Source of the DNA: Pseudonocardia sp. | GTDB lineage: Bacteria; Actinomycetota; Actinomycetes; Mycobacteriales; Pseudonocardiaceae | NCBI GenBank assembly: GCA_030453005.1 | Contig: JAKDLE010000118.1 | Location: 1-7,678, forward strand | DNA: 7,678 nucleotides | Direction: 5' to 3' | Part shown: one piece after another, positions 6,969 through 7,678 of the stretch | Numbering within the stretch: the first letter of the stretch is position 1 | How the letters are laid out: every line of letters begins with the position of its first letter | Position numbers and translations under genes: made by a program | Notes under the pieces: model-generated | What the model saw: only the letters and a program-made list of their open reading frames with translations | Database searches by the model: none | What the model was told of the DNA's origin: nothing

Positions 6969-7036
6969 CAGAAGATGGGCCGCGGCGGGCGGTGGGCTGG
7001 GCGAGACCGGAAGGCGACGAGGGATTGTTCCGTCCC

Positions 7037-7044
7037 GGGGGAAG
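7037..7044 (+). promoter_or_regulatory. Ribosome binding site that fixes the start of the CapA-like gene
   Basis: GGGGGAAG lies seven bases before GTG 7052. An ATG at 7050 overlaps this GTG in another frame and would lead to a non-protein-like Arg/Pro-rich reading. The frame with the signal peptide and CapA motifs uses GTG 7052, or GTG 7055 directly after it. Confidence 0.6.
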
Positions 7045-7051
7045 CATTCAT

Positions 7052-7678
7052 GTGGTGGCGTGTCGTTCGATCCTGTCCGCTACGGCCCTGCTCGCGGTGG
7101 CGGCCTCAAGCGTGGCGTGCGCCGCCGCGGGCACGACCATGCCAGAGGCGCCGGCGGCCACTCCCACCGCCACGGGAGCACCTGCTCCCCGCTCCACGGC
7201 CGTGCTCGCCTTCGCCGGTGACGTCCACTTCGAAGGCGCCGCCGCGGCGGGGATCACCGACGGTCTCGGCTCGGCGTTCTCGGTGCTGGCCGCGGCCGAC
7301 GCCGCCGTCGTGAACCTCGAGACGGCGATCACGGCCCGGGGTGAGCCTGCCCCCAAGGAGTACACCTTCCGCGCACCTCCCCAGGCCCTCTCCGCGCTAC
7401 GGGAGGCGGGAGTCGACGCGGTGTCCCTCGCCAACAACCACGGCATGGACTACGGGGCGACGGGCCTGACGGACACGCTCGCGGCGGGACGCGAGGCCGG
7501 GCTCGCGATCATCGGCGCCGGTGCGGACGCGGCCGCGGCGTTCGCCCCGTGGCGAGCGACGCTGAACGGCATCGACGTGGCCGTGCTCGCCGCGACCGAC
7601 GTCCTGGACACGAGCACCATCGACGACTGGACGGCCGGACCCGATTCCGCGGGCCTGGCCTCGGCCAAGGACCCGCAG
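7052..7678 (+). CDS. CapA-family (PGA_cap, calcineurin-like fold) putative lipoprotein, 3' end cut by window
   Basis: N-terminal 209 residues of a probable secreted lipoprotein of the CapA/PGA_cap family, named for poly-gamma-glutamate capsule synthesis in Bacillus. The fold is related to metallophosphoesterases, and the function of most actinobacterial members is unknown. A signal peptide (RSILSATALLAVAASSVA, 5-22) precedes Cys23; SVAC fits the broad lipobox pattern, though Ser at -3 is not ideal. Residues 24-48 are an Ala/Pro/Thr linker. The domain begins TAVLAFAGDVHFEG with Asp57, followed by VVNLETAI (87-93, Asn88 and Glu90), YTFRAPP, and VSLANNHGMDYG (124-135, Asn128 to His130), all in family order. 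At least the C-terminal third of the domain lies beyond the window. The product probably acts outside the membrane. It is separate from purH by 252 bases. Neither a capsule operon nor capB or capC is visible, so a poly-glutamate role is not supported. Confidence 0.85.
   Translation, partial: MVACRSILSATALLAVAASSVACAAAGTTMPEAPAATPTATGAPAPRSTAVLAFAGDVHFEGAAAAGITDGLGSAFSVLAAADAAVVNLETAITARGEPAPKEYTFRAPPQALSALREAGVDAVSLANNHGMDYGATGLTDTLAAGREAGLAIIGAGADAAAAFAPWRATLNGIDVAVLAATDVLDTSTIDDWTAGPDSAGLASAKDPQ

Noticed and set aside
6858..7313. 151-codon + strand frame starting with TTG at 6858
   Set aside because: After a short, vaguely protein-like start it becomes an Arg/Pro-rich shadow of the CapA-like gene, and it has no good ribosome binding site.
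1..7678. Mobile element or prophage insertion
   Set aside because: No transposase, integrase, terminal inverted repeats with target duplication or shift in base composition is visible, and the gene order is an ancestral chromosomal one.

Overview
The window looks like the chromosome of a high-GC actinomycete. Codon third positions are almost all G or C, GTG starts are frequent, and every confident gene lies on the + strand. The gene order matches one known from Mycobacterium tuberculosis: sucC-sucD, then (after an intervening gene, Rv0953c, that is absent here) Rv0954 (34 kDa antigen family, DUF5336), Rv0955 (perM, DUF6350), purN and purH. Protein style and the intergenic palindrome fit a member of the Pseudonocardiales, but the genus cannot be fixed from this sequence.

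Layout. (1) 1-896: sucD, the alpha subunit of succinyl-CoA synthetase, lacking only about its first two codons at the window edge. A long, nearly perfect inverted repeat (911-972) follows and probably ends the sucCD transcript. (2) 1057-2097: a four-helix membrane protein of the DUF5336 type whose cytoplasmic tail is a tyrosine-rich GYGQP repeat. (3) 2098-2537: a 440-base gap with no gene, holding a weak hairpin, scattered short repeats and a promoter-like -10 just before the next gene. (4) 2538-4505: a PerM/DUF6350 polytopic membrane protein with an unusual tail of about 270 residues, acidic first and then Arg/Gly-rich, with a small 15-bp tandem repeat in between. A perfect 13-bp hairpin (4511-4547) follows at once. 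(5) 4611-6799: purN and purH, overlapping by four bases, encode three steps of de novo purine synthesis: one by PurN and the last two by PurH. Both formyltransfer steps use 10-formyl-tetrahydrofolate. (6) 6800-7051: a gap with two small hairpins. (7) 7052 to the window end: the N-terminal half of a probable CapA-family lipoprotein.

The window combines housekeeping metabolism (TCA cycle and purines) with two membrane proteins whose mycobacterial relatives are linked to cell division. Apart from purN-purH, the genes seem to be separate transcription units, since hairpins and -10-like hexamers lie in the gaps. The most unusual content is in the tails of the two division-linked proteins. One carries a Tyr-rich, nearly uncharged repeat and the other an Arg/Gly-rich block, a pairing known from eukaryotic condensate-forming proteins. 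Any interaction between them is inference, not something the sequence shows.
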